A stretch of DNA of 64,000 bases from Syngnathus acus (GCF_901709675.1 NC_051091.1:11442967-11506966), one strand, 5' to 3'; numbered from the stretch's first letter, positions 24,927 to 37,936 are shown. A program made the numbers and translations. The notes: a model not told the origin generated them from the sequence alone.

Positions 24927-25461
24927 TAGGGGTGTAACGATTCATCGATACACATCGATTAATCGATATAATGCTCTACGATTTGTTGGCATCGATGCTA
25001 AACGTAAACATCGATCTATATCGCCCGTTTTTGACCTCGGACATTAGACGCGACTTTATTTTGAAATCCAGTTCATTGTTGCTTGCTTCCTCTTTCCGGG
25101 AGCAGTGCACGGCGTGTTGTGTTGTGAGCAGAGCAAGCACGTGAAAGGGGAGCCGACAACTACGCGGCTCCTGGGCTGGTGCTATGGCTAGTGTCCAAGA
25201 AATTCGCTCCCCTTTGGGCTTCAAGTCATTCGTTTGGAAGCACTTTGTAATTTCCTAAATAAAGAGTTTGCAGTACCTTGTTGATTTTGCGTATGAATTG
25301 TTATAAATCAGGATATTGTTCTATATCGATCGTAGAGCACTATATCGTGATGTATCGTGAATGAATCACAGCAGGCTTTAAGATATCGGCAAATATCGTA
25401 TCGTGGTTCTTTGTATCGATATGATATCGTATCGTGACAAAACCCGCGATTTACACCCCTA
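24927..25461. mobile_element. hAT-type non-autonomous element with relic of a BED-finger transposase start
   Basis: The termini are TAGGGGTGTAACGATTCATC at the left and the reverse complement of TAGGGGTGTAAATCGCGGG at the right, so the first 11 bases are perfect inverted repeats. Both subterminal regions are full of ATCGATA/TATCGAT motifs. An ATG at 25184 opens 24 codons, including the stretch GFKSFVWKHF. That is how the BED zinc finger of fish hAT transposases commonly begins; the frame then stops at 25256-25258. The element is therefore an internal-deletion derivative of an autonomous hAT. The 8-bp flanks (GGCCTGAC and ATAATTAG) do not match, so no target duplication is visible. Confidence 0.75.
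25184..25258 (+). pseudogene. N-terminal remnant of a hAT transposase (BED finger start)
   Basis: A reading frame of 24 codons from an ATG to TAA inside the hAT element. It contains GFKSFVWKHF, the first aromatic/His part of a BED zinc finger. The cysteine pair and the catalytic RNase-H-like domain are absent. A complete transposase of this superfamily has roughly 600 residues, so this cannot work. It is useful only as a family marker. Confidence 0.55.
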
Positions 25462-28400
25462 ATAATTAGTGTATTCGTGATACTGTTGCATACAAAATAC
25501 ACAATGGCTGCAAATTTGGTTTATGTGCACGCATGTACACGCTTGTGAGAGTGAGGGACAAAGTGATGTAGAGTAGCGTGAGGTGACCTTTCAGCTGGTG
25601 AGGAGGTGGCGTCTCAGTGACAGTGTGACAGAGCGAGCTTTAGCCATTTTTGTAATGGATGGCCGCTCCCAAGGTGAACACCTTCTCCTTCCTCACTTCA
25701 TCCCACGCGACCTCCTTTTTTTTCTAACCAAAGGAACTTCTCACATTGGTTACTACCACGGTATTCAATGATTTTATGTTTTGTGTAAAACAAGTCAACT
25801 CCAAAATGCAATCTGCTCAATTGACTCAAATTGCGATATGATTCAATCCAAATATGACAAGATTCATTTTATAATGACTCAGTAAAGTAACTGCTGTATG
25901 ATCCTTGCATATTAATGCATGAAAAAAAGATGCCCATTGTCATCACTTACACTCAGCCTCGAGTGGTCCTGTCCTGGACTGATCCTATTAATTGAGTCCC
26001 TCCAGCAGGTTAGCTGACAGTGCCCTTTCAAAGAAGAGACTATAAGGTATGATAATGATGTTGAAGAGGCACGCATTAATCCCCAAGAGAGTTCATGTAT
26101 GTGGGAGGGGGGTTCTGTCGGGGTGTACAATTTGCTGGTGGTATTGATCGGCGCTTAGGGGACACGCATGGTGGGTAACGGCAAGCTATTGACGTTGTGC
26201 CCTCCCACAACTTTGCAAGAAATGAATTCTCCTCTTTATCCTATATTGTGATACACTTTGAGAATGGAATGCAAAAATTACGATCATTTGAGAAAGCCAT
26301 TGACTCAGGTGTCCCACGGATAGGACATAGGTCGTGCCCTTTGTTTCCTGTCAAATTTAAAGGAGAGGATTACAAATATCTTCTCATATCTCAGAGGCAT
26401 TTGAACAATGGTGTGTAGGTTTTTTTATACCTACTTTATAGTACATGGCAGCCTTTACAGTTCGGCATTGACGTTATGATAGGTGACGACAAAATTAAAC
26501 GCAGCACAACTCAACTGATGCTTTTGTACTGCAATGCTGTCCTTGCAGCATGTTAAACCGAAAAGGCTTCAGAGAAGTCTACATGGTATTTAACAATATA
26601 ACAACAAATCAAAATAATACATTGTATAAAATGCTGGCCTTGAATTTGAAACTAATAGTGTATTTTCAAATTCAGATATGTGTACACTACAGCCTTTTTT
26701 TTTTTTTTTGGCACACCCTTGTATGACATGGCAGCAACCCAAAGAGTTGCACGCAGGATTACATGCTCCATATCCGACACATCACACTTATTCAAATATG
26801 TCCCACATTGCTGCTTTAATGACTCGACGTGTTTGCTTTAGCTGGTCTAAAGAGATTAATTGTTAATTGCGGGTCTCATTAACAATACGATTATGGCGCT
26901 GCCCTGGCAGGGCCGACGAGCTAACGTGGCGACCGGGAGAAGCGCGATGACAAGCGGCATTCGGCACTCATCCATCACACCCAGCCAACTTTGACGCTCA
27001 TTTGAAAGTTTGCCGACGAATGCAACTTAAAGAACCACCTCCCCCGCCTCTCACAGCTTCCATCTCATCAGTTCCACGCTCAAAGATGCTGAGCCTCTAA
27101 GAGGCGAGGCAGTGCATTAATTAAAATACAGCAATTTGCTTTCCTCTCTTTTTTTTTTTTTCCTGTTGCAGGGGCGGCGGTCGGTGAGATTGATGAGGCC
27201 CTGTCCCAAACACAAAAGGCGCGATCCATCTATATCGGGGGGCCTGATGGTGATGGAACATCCATTAGAGGCCCGATATGCATTAAAATGTCAACTTTTA
27301 TATTATAAACACCGCTCGCTCGTAACAATATTTGTTTACTGAGCAGAAGTCTTGTAATATGTCATAACACCTGGGTGGGTTTGCAAAAAAATTCAGCTTC
27401 AATATTTAAAAGCCCGGGGGGGCGGATTTGAGACGCAAAGAGGACGAGGAGAAGGATAAATGCTCCTCAACTAGAGAAAGAGTCAAAGGAGCCCTCCGGG
27501 GTCTGTGTCCTTCTCATGGACCTTTGGTATAGATTTTTATGTCAGAGCGCTATCATGTCAATTTAATCAAGCCTCTTGCTGAGAAAACACACAACAATGA
27601 AAACAACATTCGCTTCAGATTTAAGCGAATGGCAAACAGACACTGCACTGGAAATGTCCTACACGCGTGCGTGTGTGCGTGTTTGTATACTTTTGTTTTT
27701 ATGTGTTTGTGTGTCTACGTTGGTCTTATTGCTTGTGTTTTTGTTGGCGGACATTTGCTTTTGTGCAGGTTATAGTTTGCCTGTTTGTGTTTCTTTTTTG
27801 CGTGTATTTAGTTTTGTGTATTTGAATATATTTGCTTGTTTTAGTTTGTATGAATTAGTCTATTAATTGATGTGCGTGGTACCATTTGTTTTGGTGTGTA
27901 CACGTGTGTGCGCATTTGTGTGCGTGCCACCTTAGGTCCATCGGAGCAAGTCAAGAATTTCGTTTTTCAGCAGTCAAATGACAATTAGACATGTCTTCAG
28001 ACAAGCAAGACTGTGGAGAAAGCCTGAAAAAGAAGAACAGAGGGAAAAGTATGGGAGCACAACACTGCGCCATTGACAAGAGGTCTGCAATAAACTCATT
28101 TCTTTTTTGTCATACTTAAGTTTCCAGATGTTCACAGACACCAACCTCCTTCTTTTACTAGTGTTGTCATTTGCATTATTCATGGAGAAATTAAAGAAAA
28201 TGTTGATAAATGTCCAATCTGGCAGTGTGAAAGAAAATGCCTGGATCTGCACCAATCCTTAATGGGCCCACACAAACACTCCACAAAAAGCTTAGTGGGA
28301 ATCAATAGTCATTTATGTGTAATCCCGCTTATTAACAAACAAACTCGGTCAAGATAAATGAGCGAGAGTATCTTCAATCGAAAAGCCGGCTTACGTCACG

Positions 28401-29339
28401 TGACCTCTCCCGACAAAAATTTACATGACGCAAGATGCAGTCTGCACTTGGCGTGTGGCAGCTTATCAGTGATCTGGTTGCAAAGAGCCTCCTCCATCTC
28501 TGCAGTCCCCTCCCCATATCTCCCCCCTGCTCTGGTCTCTTCACTCTAATTGATTGCAGCAGACTTAGTTACGATGTCACCTGAACACATCCACAAGTCT
28601 CACAACGCAGCGACAGCACGCTCACTTGTGTGCCGCGTCTAAGTGAGGCGCAAATTGGAGTTGTAAGGAGGGCCGAGGGGTCCATGCGGACCGCCCCCCT
28701 TGGGAGGGAAGGACCATTTGACCCTCACTGTCACGCACGCAAACAGGCTGACCTCCATCCGTCCGCATCTCAATTACGACGTGCGGCCGAGGAGTGCAAG
28801 GTGCTTCGGGCCCTCCACTCGGCACACAATTAAAAATGTCTCACTGGTTGTGACTGGTAATTGGTCGTGCTCATCTGACCCCAGCTGTCCTGATCAATTG
28901 GTGTGACCAGGTGATTAGACAAGACAAATGCCCAGATGCTATTGATTACCCACACACAAACGCACACTGTTGAGTATAGATCTGCGAGGAGCCTCCGTCG
29001 CACACAATGAGTCAAGTCGCTGGAATATCTTGTGTAAAGGTTACAAAAGGCTAGAAAATCTCCTCCTTAAGGATTTCCATTTCGAGGAGGACACGAGTGA
29101 CCTTTTCGCGAAACTTTTTCGGAATGGTGAGGGATGGAAGTAATTGCATAGCGTACTATAGACCTGCTTCGTTTTACAAAGAAAGCTGCACGCTCTTGAT
29201 TAGAAAATCTCTATAGATGTGGGAAGTAAGCCATTTGCCATAGCGCTTGTCCTCATTATGGTTGAGTTGGAGTCTAGCAGTCGTTGAGGAGCACCCTGAG
29301 GCCATCATCAGACCATGACGGTGCCTTGTCTGAGCTAGA
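25462..29339. other. Intergenic desert, unassigned, with possible enhancer-like stretches
   Basis: No exon is supported. Two stretches stand out by GC content and clustered motifs: about 26840-26960 (TTAATTGTTAATTG, CATTAACAATACG, then a GC-rich part) and about 28845-28960 (GGTAATTGG, CAGCTG, GATCAATTGG, GGTGATTAG, CAGATG). The region at 28620-28830 is CpG-containing with open frames on both strands but no domain. A poly-T run lies at about 26697-26709. Confidence 0.35.
28845..28960. promoter_or_regulatory. Candidate regulatory element: E-boxes and homeodomain sites
   Basis: About 115 bp hold GGTAATTGGT, CAGCTG, TGATCAATTGG, GGTGATTAG (Nkx/Hox-like), CAGATG (E-box) and TATTGATTAC. The motifs are distinct and non-overlapping. 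Assignment rests on motif density only. Confidence 0.25.
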
Positions 29340-29645
29340 GCAGACCTTTGTTTAGTGGAGCTGGGGAGAGCACTGGACTGGGTGCCAGCCAATGGCTGGG
29401 TTGCAAGTGAGCTGGAGCCTATCTCAAGTGAGTTTTGGCAAAAGAAACAAGGTCTACCCGAGACCTGGAGGTGGAGGTTGGACCTTCTTTCGCAATCATG
29501 CAGAGAAGGCTCCACAGCTGTGATTCCATCTTTCATATAATAAATAGCGAGCATTAAAGATAAAGAACATTCCCATGCACATTTTCACCAATGGACAATG
29601 GAGAGTCTTCAATGAACCTAATCTGCATTTGCTGCAATGATTATT
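29340..29645. repeat. Decayed fish interspersed repeat W, copy 1
   Basis: Phrases such as GGACTGGGTGCCAGCCAATG, CTGGAGCCTATCTCAAGTGA and AATGGACAATGGAGAGTCTT-CAATGAACCTAA belong to a repeat that I remember from many fish genomes ('ctggagcctatcccagctg', 'gacaatttagagtcttcaatgaacctaacatgcatg'). Order and spacing are disturbed, so it is an old copy with insertions. Related phrases occur at 44435-44600. Confidence 0.45.
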
Positions 29646-29980
29646 TTTTCCTGCAATACTCTCCAGTGGCCTTCATTGACCCAACTGCCATGAGTACCCA
29701 GCATTTGTTATTTATTTAAGCATCGGCATTTAGCTGTAAAAAAAAATAATGTAGTGTACATGTGTCTGACTGGTGCCTGGTGCTGGAAAGTGTGCAATTG
29801 GCATGACGTGGCAGCTGCCAAGTAAAAGTTTTGCAGGAGCTGTGATGGGTGCTCTCTAATGGGGGTGAGGGGGGGTGGACAAACACCGCCTGGAGACAGC
29901 AAATTGCCAGATGGGGGAACATCTGTTCACCGTGTCACTATGTTATTTAAACGCTTTCAAGCACGGATATTTAGGTTCGT
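29646..29980. other. Intergenic, unassigned
   Basis: Nothing recognised. A G-rich patch (GGGGGTGAGGGGGGTGG) lies near 29858-29876. Confidence 0.3.
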
Positions 29981-30165
29981 TGAGTTAACAAGACCTGTAG
30001 AAACGTTTTTCAGCCAATTTGGGTTCAATAATAAGACCGACCCGAGAAGTTGGGTTGTTTCGCCCATAACAACCCAACGATTGTTTTTTTTGTTTTTTTT
30101 GCAGCCCAAAGTTGGGTTGGCCACCTGAACCGGTCCAATTATTAACCCAGCAGTTCTACGAAGGA
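29981..30165. repeat. Possible fold-back repeat with GTTGGGTTG/CAACCCAAC motifs
   Basis: Several copies of TTGGGTT and its complement AACCCA occur within 150 bp (TTTGGGTTC, GTTGGGTTG, CAACCCAACG, GTTGGGTTGG, TTAACCCAGC). Part of the segment can pair with itself. Similar AACCCA-rich short elements are common in fish, but I cannot define the ends. Confidence 0.35.
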
Positions 30166-33100
30166 AAATTGCCGTACTGTCAAAAGCATGCCGAAAGGTC
30201 AAGGTCAAGAGCTGCACTGTGTTTGTTTACCGTTCTCGGGAGTAGGCCATTCTGTCCTTGTAAATTGTGTACTAATTAGCCTTGAAATGAACAATCCCAC
30301 CAACTGTGTGTGGCCTAAGCGTGCATTAGACCTCACTCAAAAGAGTTCTTTAAATTTAGATGGGGTCTTCTTGAAAATACATCATGCAGCTGCTTGGTCA
30401 AGCTTGTCCTTTTTCCAATCTGTTCACTCAATTTCTTTCTGGTGTGACTGTGTCCACATGGGCTCAATTGTGGCATGTAGAATTTGAAAGTTCAGATCTT
30501 CTCTCAGTAGTTTTCCCTCCCAGATTGCATTTTATCAATAACATGCTTCGATTGTTACAATATGATGAGGTGTAGCAGCTTGATATTGTACCAGATGGAC
30601 ATAAAGATTTCTTCTTGCCAACTTTTTCCAATTATAGAATAATAAGTATGTGAATTCTTTTCTCTTTGTGAGAAGGCCATAAAAGAAAAGTTTTATTGCA
30701 CTGTGCATTCAATTCACGCATTAAGAATTTTATCTCTTTAAAATAATTTTACATTTTATAACATTTCTCTTTGCTCTGGGATATGGATGACAATTTGGTG
30801 CTGGTCCAAATGTGGGTTTACCTCCCGAGCAGATTATCAGGACGACGGCGTGCCGCACTGTGTAGATCGTTCATCTAAATTCTTTCCATTACGTCTCCCC
30901 CGGGGTTCGCCTCTACTCGGCGACTGGCTGTCAGCGGCGTGCTCGCAGCCTGTCGAAATGAACAAGGCCGCCTGGATCTCAGGGTCACCTTTTGCAGCAC
31001 CCGGCATCCACTCGGACCAGCGCCGCCGTCTCCCCCTCCCTTCAACTCCACCCAACCTTCCACTTGGACATGAAATCATTGGTGACTGAAGAGCCTCACT
31101 TTTTTTATCTTCTTAGTAAATTCTTGTGAATTCAATTTGTTGACAATTACACGGTTGCATATTTAATACTACATCCTCAGCAAAATAGATACGAGAATCC
31201 AATTAAAGCGCTTAAATATCTCGGTAATTACACTCCTGCTCCCTTTGGATTTTTTATTTTTTTTTTTAAATCGATCAGCGGATCGATTCAGCAATTAATC
31301 ACCTCATTAATTATCATCAGGAACTGATTGCGAGCAAGTTGGGGGTTAAAAAAAAAGATAAGATAAGGTCACTTGTGCAGAAATTAAATGTAGAACCTTA
31401 TTCCTAGCCGTTGTCGCTAACTACGATTGTAAATGTGACAATGTGTGCAACAGGAAGAAAACAAAGCGAGATAGCATCTGTTGCCGTCTCACCTCAAAGC
31501 TCACACTGATGATTGGATAACCGCCAGGCCATGCCACCACATTACTCATCCCGGGCTGCAAAGTGTTCTTAGTGATGCTGCGTCTTAAGTGCCCAGCGGT
31601 TTGCTGAAGTTTTGTTTACGCACGGAAAAAAAAATGACCTCCCCTCTCCTCCATTTAAAGGCGCCCACTTGCGTGACACAGCATGCTTCCCATTAGTGTC
31701 AGCCATGAGGCGGCAGGTTCTGCAGGCTCCAACAGAGGTGAGATTTTAACATTGAACTCTCGTGGTTGAAGTCCAATTTCGACTTGCATTGTTACAAATT
31801 AAATATTTATTAATATATATTTTTTTTATTATTGTAAAATTGTGTCAGGAAGCTAGTTTTGTCTTACGGTATTTTTTGTTTATTTATGTTGCTTTTATTG
31901 TCTTTAAGGCAGCTGAACTGAAAACCTTGTGGCATCTACAGGCAAAAATAAACCTCAAATTGTATGCGGGTACAATCAGGTTGATCTCCCACTATCACGC
32001 CTCATATTGAACCAATAGCAGCCACACAATGTTCTGAAATGTGATTCAAAGAAAAGGAACACAATCTTTACTTTGGCTGCGGCCGGTTGGAGGCAATTCC
32101 GATGTGTCTTGAGGGCGTCGCTCGTTGGTCACGCAGAGTTAATGAGGCGCTGCCCTCAGCTCTAAGTCATCCTGCCACCGCTGCCGATCCAGGCCATGAT
32201 TACTGTAATGAAACGGTCAGGATATTATTAAGCAAGCGCCACCATATATCCATTCACGCGTGCTCCGATGGAATCGGAAGACACGTAAGTTGGAAAACAA
32301 GACGTACAATGAACCAAGTGACAAAAGAGACAATGCAGATAACACATAACAGACACGGAGAATCGGACGCTTATCAGAGTGGCTGTGTTGCATGTATCAG
32401 CACCCGAGGCTCTTTTGTGTTTGGATGACTGACACATCCATACAAAACAATTCAACGATATAAAAGAAGCCGGGAAAAAAAAAAAAATCACATTTTGTTA
32501 TTGGATTTATGCAGCGAGGTGCGGTTCAACCCCCAAAGTACAATCGAACGAGTTTCTTGCTCTGCTCTTGTCTGATTTGAAACCTTTTACAGAGTTAGGG
32601 ACTCAATTTGGTAAACCTTACCTCACTGTAAGACCCTGTGACTTTTTTCAAATGTGCAAAATAAAACCTTGAAATGAAATCCAATCAACGACAATAATCA
32701 ATCATAAATATCAAAACAACGTCAACATCATGAACAACCAGAAAAACAACTAGAACAATCACCAACTATAAGTTTTAACAGTAACAGCAATAACAACTGC
32801 GTGTCATTCGATAGGAAGTTCCCGTGGCGCACGCTCGGTTGAGAGAAGAATTGATGTGATAAGAGCCTTGGTCCATCTGACACCGTTGCGCTCCCAGAGA
32901 GAGCGAGAGAGGTAGTATTTTTTATGGAATTATCTCTTCCTAATGACCAACGGATTCTAATTAAAGGTGTGATTAGGGCTTGCTCTTAAGCACCTTATTG
33001 GAAATTAGGTACAATCCATTCTAGCTGATGGCCGACTTGCAAAGATACACTTGTGCTGATGGCCCAGGTGAACATGCTGCTCCTGCGCTTTTTGGTTGAT

Positions 33101-34237
33101 TTCAAAAAGCCAAATTTGCATTCCTTGGCAGAAGTGGAGACCATTAACGTAAAAAGTAATAGTGTCTTCCAAGTTGGAAATAAAGTTGATACATTTATTT
33201 CATAGGTGAGGTAGGGACGGGGTAAGATAGTGTTTTTGTACCTTTGAGAAAATGAGATCATGTAGTCAAACTAGTCCAGTCAATTTAGTCAGGCTCCCAT
33301 TGGGTTGTCGCTTCCATTGCTGATTCAATTACACAATCCATACAAGAGAAGAACAACAATTGTCCCACTTTTGCGATTGGAAAAACAATAAAGCTACATT
33401 ACTGTGGTGTGTTTTCCTTTTTTGCCAAGCTGTGAAAACAGTCTTAAATGAGCCATTGTGATTCAAGTACGTACACACACGCACGCACAACAATTCTATT
33501 AAAGTCGATCGATTTTTCCACATGCAGCTATGGAGTATTGATCCCATTCAATTCATTTGGAGAAATGAAATTCTACTGTTAATCTAGAAAACATTATACA
33601 GTTGTAGGCGTCTCAATGAATATTAATTGTCATAATTCTAAACTAAAAGTGCAATTAAAACGGGACTAAAATCAAGACTAAATTTAAAAACGGCCGAAAT
33701 TAACAGTATGTCATAGATGTGATTATCTGGTGACATCTGGTAGATTTCCATTACATATGCCAATTAAGAGCCACTGTAATCACATGACACTGAGGTTAAT
33801 GTACTGGCTTCAGACTTTATTTTGAATCCACTTGAGTTATGAGTGAAGCAAGCTGGCTAGCAGGTGGTTGCACCAGATGACCCGAGACATTGAGATGTAC
33901 GCTAGCGTAGTGGCCTAACGGCGATTAATGCAATTACAGAGCATGTGGCCTTGCTGTCCATCAAACTGTATCTCTAGTATCAGGATTCAATCAGGAGAAT
34001 TCCATCATTCTTTCTGATTGCAATGCAGGAGTAATATGGAATATAATAAAGACAGAGTGAGGGTGTGAAAGTAGGACACTGGCTCTTTTAAATAACAATA
34101 CAGTATTGGCTTTAACTTTAGACATGGTGAAGCAGCATGAATATTAAAGAGTTGTGCCTGAAAAGTTCCAAGACCGGTGTCACAAAAGATGTCGTGTATT
34201 TCAAAGATAAACAAACGATGGGTACATTTTGCCTAGC
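30166..34237. other. Intergenic desert, unassigned
   Basis: No exon is supported. A CpG-containing patch lies at 30830-31075, with frames open on both strands but no recognisable domain. A candidate homeodomain-site cluster at about 31265-31340 is listed separately. Other stretches with homeodomain cores, such as 32930-32970, are weaker. Confidence 0.35.
31265..31340. promoter_or_regulatory. Candidate regulatory element: ATCGAT and TAATTA cluster
   Basis: The stretch reads AAATCGATCAGCGGATCGAT, then CAGCAATTAATCACCTCATT, then AATTATCATCAGGAACTGAT. It holds two ATCGAT sites (Cut/Onecut-like) and two TTAAT palindromic homeodomain cores in 75 bp. No coding or transposon explanation was found. 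Confidence 0.3.
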
Positions 34238-34335
34238 GAAAGAGTTTTCTTGTTTTGGTATTTTCAGCTAGAAAAGGGTGTTTGCGCCGTTGTGGGAGTG
34301 AACACAGCTGGTTTCTTTCATGGCCAATGTAAGCA
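34238..34335. repeat. Dispersed repeat Y, fragment
   Basis: This aligns with 13204-13300. Shared pieces are GAGTTTTCTT..TTTTGGTA, TAGAAAA.G.G, TTTGCG(T/C)CG(C/T)TGTGGGAGTGAACA and AGCT...TGGCC. It is probably a fragment of the same old element. Confidence 0.45.
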
Positions 34336-37300
34336 ATTTTGAGGGTTAATGAGTTTAAAAAAATGGCAAATATCAGCCGATTTTTTGGGCAATGTTTATA
34401 GAATCAGTCACAGAGAAGACAACTTTTCATTTGCAAAAACAGAATAATAAATGTCCTTAGAATCTTGAGTTGAAGAACGTCCATACCACAAGATGGCCTT
34501 GAAAACAGACAAACAAAAAAAGAGCATTCCAAGCTGCTCAGTCTTGCAGACAACTACAGGAGCCTGACTGAGCATCTCCCAAATTTGTGTCGGAGATACC
34601 CGCCATATCCTCTGGAGGCCATTTGTTGATCGCTGGCACCATTCTGTCATTCAACTGATTTACCTGAGGACAAAGACTTGAAACAATACCGTCAATACCC
34701 ATCAGTCTCGCTCTCGCTCTCTCCCTCATACCGTGTCACTTGTACGCTCCTTCAAAATGACGTGTCAACTTCCATCTCACATGCACAGAGAAACTACTGA
34801 AAGTCATCCAGACAAAACAAAAAGCAGAAGGCGGGAAGAGTTGCGGGGAAAGTCTAGAAAACACACCGAAGAAATCGGAGAAAGCGTCAAATACTATCAA
34901 ATTTGACAATTCATACTCAAATTCAAGTATCGCAAACCTAATTTCAACAAGAGGTCACTTGACACCTTTTTCTGCAACAACTGTAAACTTGTTCTCTTCC
35001 CATTGGAAATGATGGCGCATAAAATCTTTATTAATTCCACAGGCAATGTTTTAAGTGGCATTTTAATGAGGGATTGGATTCACCAATAAAACCAATTCAG
35101 ACACGCCATACTGTAGCTGAATTCCCTGATGTTACAAGCTAAAATTAAAAAGCAACTTAATTCAAAATTTTATCAGCAATATCTTCCATCCGTTCTCACT
35201 AGTCTAACCTAGAATATTGCATTTTGAATAATATTCCGTTCATAAAATTAGAATTAAGAAGATTAATCCAACTGTTTTCCGCTTTCAGAGGGCAGACATT
35301 TTATCCTGCATTGCCCCCTACTGAAATTGACATCAAAATGCCCTCGGCTTGCATTACGAACATGGCTCATGGTCACGTGACATTTGCAATGAAATTCACT
35401 TGGTTTATACTGAAACTGTAACTGTAAAAAAAAAAAGAGCACTTACAATTGTTGGCCCTTATGGTCTGATTATTGCAAATATCAAAAATACAAATATAAA
35501 CCACAATTTGTGTAATTATTGCGAGCACCCTAATTTAGTTTCCTGCATGGAGTCAACAGTGTTGCACATATGTGAAGTATCCAACCCGAGGTGACATGTC
35601 AGTTGGCTGAAACCAGGAAAGGCAGAAATGAGAGCTGTGTGTGAGTTTATTTTAAGCCCCATTACCCTCATTACAGAAGAGTATGTGCTCTCATATAGGC
35701 TGAGGGTACAGGTGGGCCAGCCTATCAATCCCTACCCTTCGCTCTTCCCATTTATTCATCAGCTGGTCTCGGCGACAATCGGCCCATTCGGCGCTACCAT
35801 TTGTCCGCCCATCTTCCATCTTTCAGATAATCAGTCCATCAACGCATCCATCTGAGCACCCATCCAGCAATTCATTCACCTGCCCATTTATGTGGTCATC
35901 ATTCAGCTTTTTGTGCATCCACCTTCACACACTTTCAGTGGCTCCATTAGGACGCCACATGGACTCTAAAACAGACAAATGACTAAAAAAACGTGGTCAA
36001 GAGATGAATTGGGAGAAGAGAGGGAAAAACAATTAAAAAGTGAAAGATAGAAAAAGCTTAAGTACAGATGCCGTCGGCAGTCTCTGTAAGCGAGAGTCTC
36101 TGGAATCAATTATGAGCTCGCAGATAAATCAGCTAATTGAAATGGATTTGCGCTAAAGGATCATTCTGCTGTACAAGCAGCCATGAACCGGCAGTGGAGA
36201 AGAAAGACCGCGTGTCATCCTGCCCTCCTGTTAATTTGATGCTTATTTTAGCTTCATCATTGTGTGGCACGATGGTCTCACCATGAAATAATGAGGCCTT
36301 AACTATCTTACGTGGCAGGCGATTATAGTCTTTTTTTTTAACTTCATTATTTCTGCAATGTGGTAAAAAAAAAACATTCATGATGGTGTTTGGCATTGTT
36401 AGCATTACGCTAACAAACTTACGCTGGCGTAAGGCAAAGCAAAGTAGTTGTTTCAAATCCTCAACATGCAATGGTGGACTGCCTCTATTAAAGACAAGAC
36501 TATCTGAAATACATACCCTGAAATAAAATGCACTAGTGAATTGCCCATGGCGCAAAAAAAAAAAAAAAAGTATAGTCCCGAGGCTGCAAATGTGACACAG
36601 ATGTTGCATCACGGGGCGGAAGGAGGTCAATACCGTGCTCGGGCCGTTATACGCTTAGGCCGCTAATTGTAATGCTCTTGTAAGCGTGTGATTGAACAGC
36701 ACCGTTATTCTTTAAAGACATGCCTTGTATCAATAAGCCAATACAATGAGATACACTCATCCAGAAAGTTGCTGGACAGGGAAAGAGAAGAAGCCATTAG
36801 GTTGGGATGCAAATCTGGATAAAGATGCAGATTTTGCTGTTTGAGCCTGGAATTTAAAAAATTGCTAACATCACTCCGTCTCAATTAAGAAAGAAAATTA
36901 CTATGACATTTTCTTTAAATCAAAGAAATTCAAAGAAAAAAGTTGCACTATAAGTACAACCATTTTTGAAGTAAAATAAGGTAACATTGTTCAAAAGAAA
37001 AGCCAATAAAGTTACAAAAATCTTTATTAATAGAAAATAAATAAGGTTTTGAGTTCAAATGAGAAGCTCCATGAAAACTAAATATGCATGACTGGCATGT
37101 TGTTGCCTCTCGTAGAGTAAAATGAGAACGTTAACCTCCCATTGATCCACATTGGCGGGCCGCTCGGTCAAAAGGCACGTGCCATCACGAATGCACTGAG
37201 ACAAGCCTGAGGGCCAACTATTAGCAAGCAGGTGCTTGTGTGCGGCCATTTCATCAGCCTGCCCTGGACACCCTCCAGCGCTTTCTTTACTCACTACTTC

Positions 37301-37411
37301 CATTTTCTAACTTATTATTTCCCTACCACGTTTCCGCTTTTCATTCTCTACCACCTCTTGGAGTTGCTGGACACTTCCAGTCAGAGCAAGAGAGTTAGTG
37401 AGGAAGTTAGG

Positions 37412-37443
<32 letters not shown>

Positions 37444-37888
37444 CAATTAGGACGTTAATTGACATTTAATTAATTTGAAGTCAATTTGACCTTGAGACTG
37501 AGGCACCGGGAAGACTGATGTCATCTTATCACTCGCCTCATCTACCACTCCAACACCAGATGAAACGGTTCTGTGTGTATTTACGTGCACGTGAGAGTGT
37601 GTGTGTTGGCGTGCGTGTGTTGTCACCTCGCACGTTATCTGACTATTGCCAGTTTATTCCACTGAGTGAGTCATTTAGGTGTTAATTAGATGTCTGTGTA
37701 TCGTACAGCCATCTTCATTGGCTACTGTCTGCGTGTGTGTCCTTGTGTACTTGAAAAGCTAGGACTATTGAGATTTTTTTTTCTCATAAGTGTCAATGCA
37801 AAGAATTTGAAACCTGAGGCAGTACAAAAAAAAATTACTATCAAAATGAAGGATTTCATTGTGAAAATTTGAAAACATTTTTTGATAG
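34336..37888. other. Intergenic DNA, unassigned
   Basis: No exon is supported. A (GA)n tract lies at 37411-37442, followed directly by homeodomain-like sites (GACAATTAGGACGTTAATTG, ATTTAATTAATTTG). Another homeodomain-rich stretch lies at 36105-36150 (CAATTATGAGC, CAGCTAATTGAAATG). The 165-codon frame at 36133-36630 (minus) has no domain and includes homopolymer-encoded runs. I do not believe it. Confidence 0.35.
37411..37442. repeat. (GA)n microsatellite
   Basis: A purine run GGGAGAGAGAAAGAGAGAGAG and onward, about 15 units. The Arg-Glu repeat frame across it is an artefact. Confidence 0.85.
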
Positions 37889-37936
37889 GGATTAGCCCAT
37901 GGGCTCACCACCTGTGGGAGGGGCCAAAGGGGTCGG

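Noticed and set aside
36133-36630. 165-codon minus-strand frame
   Set aside because: It includes runs encoded by A/T homopolymers, has no domain, and is in AT-rich intergenic DNA.
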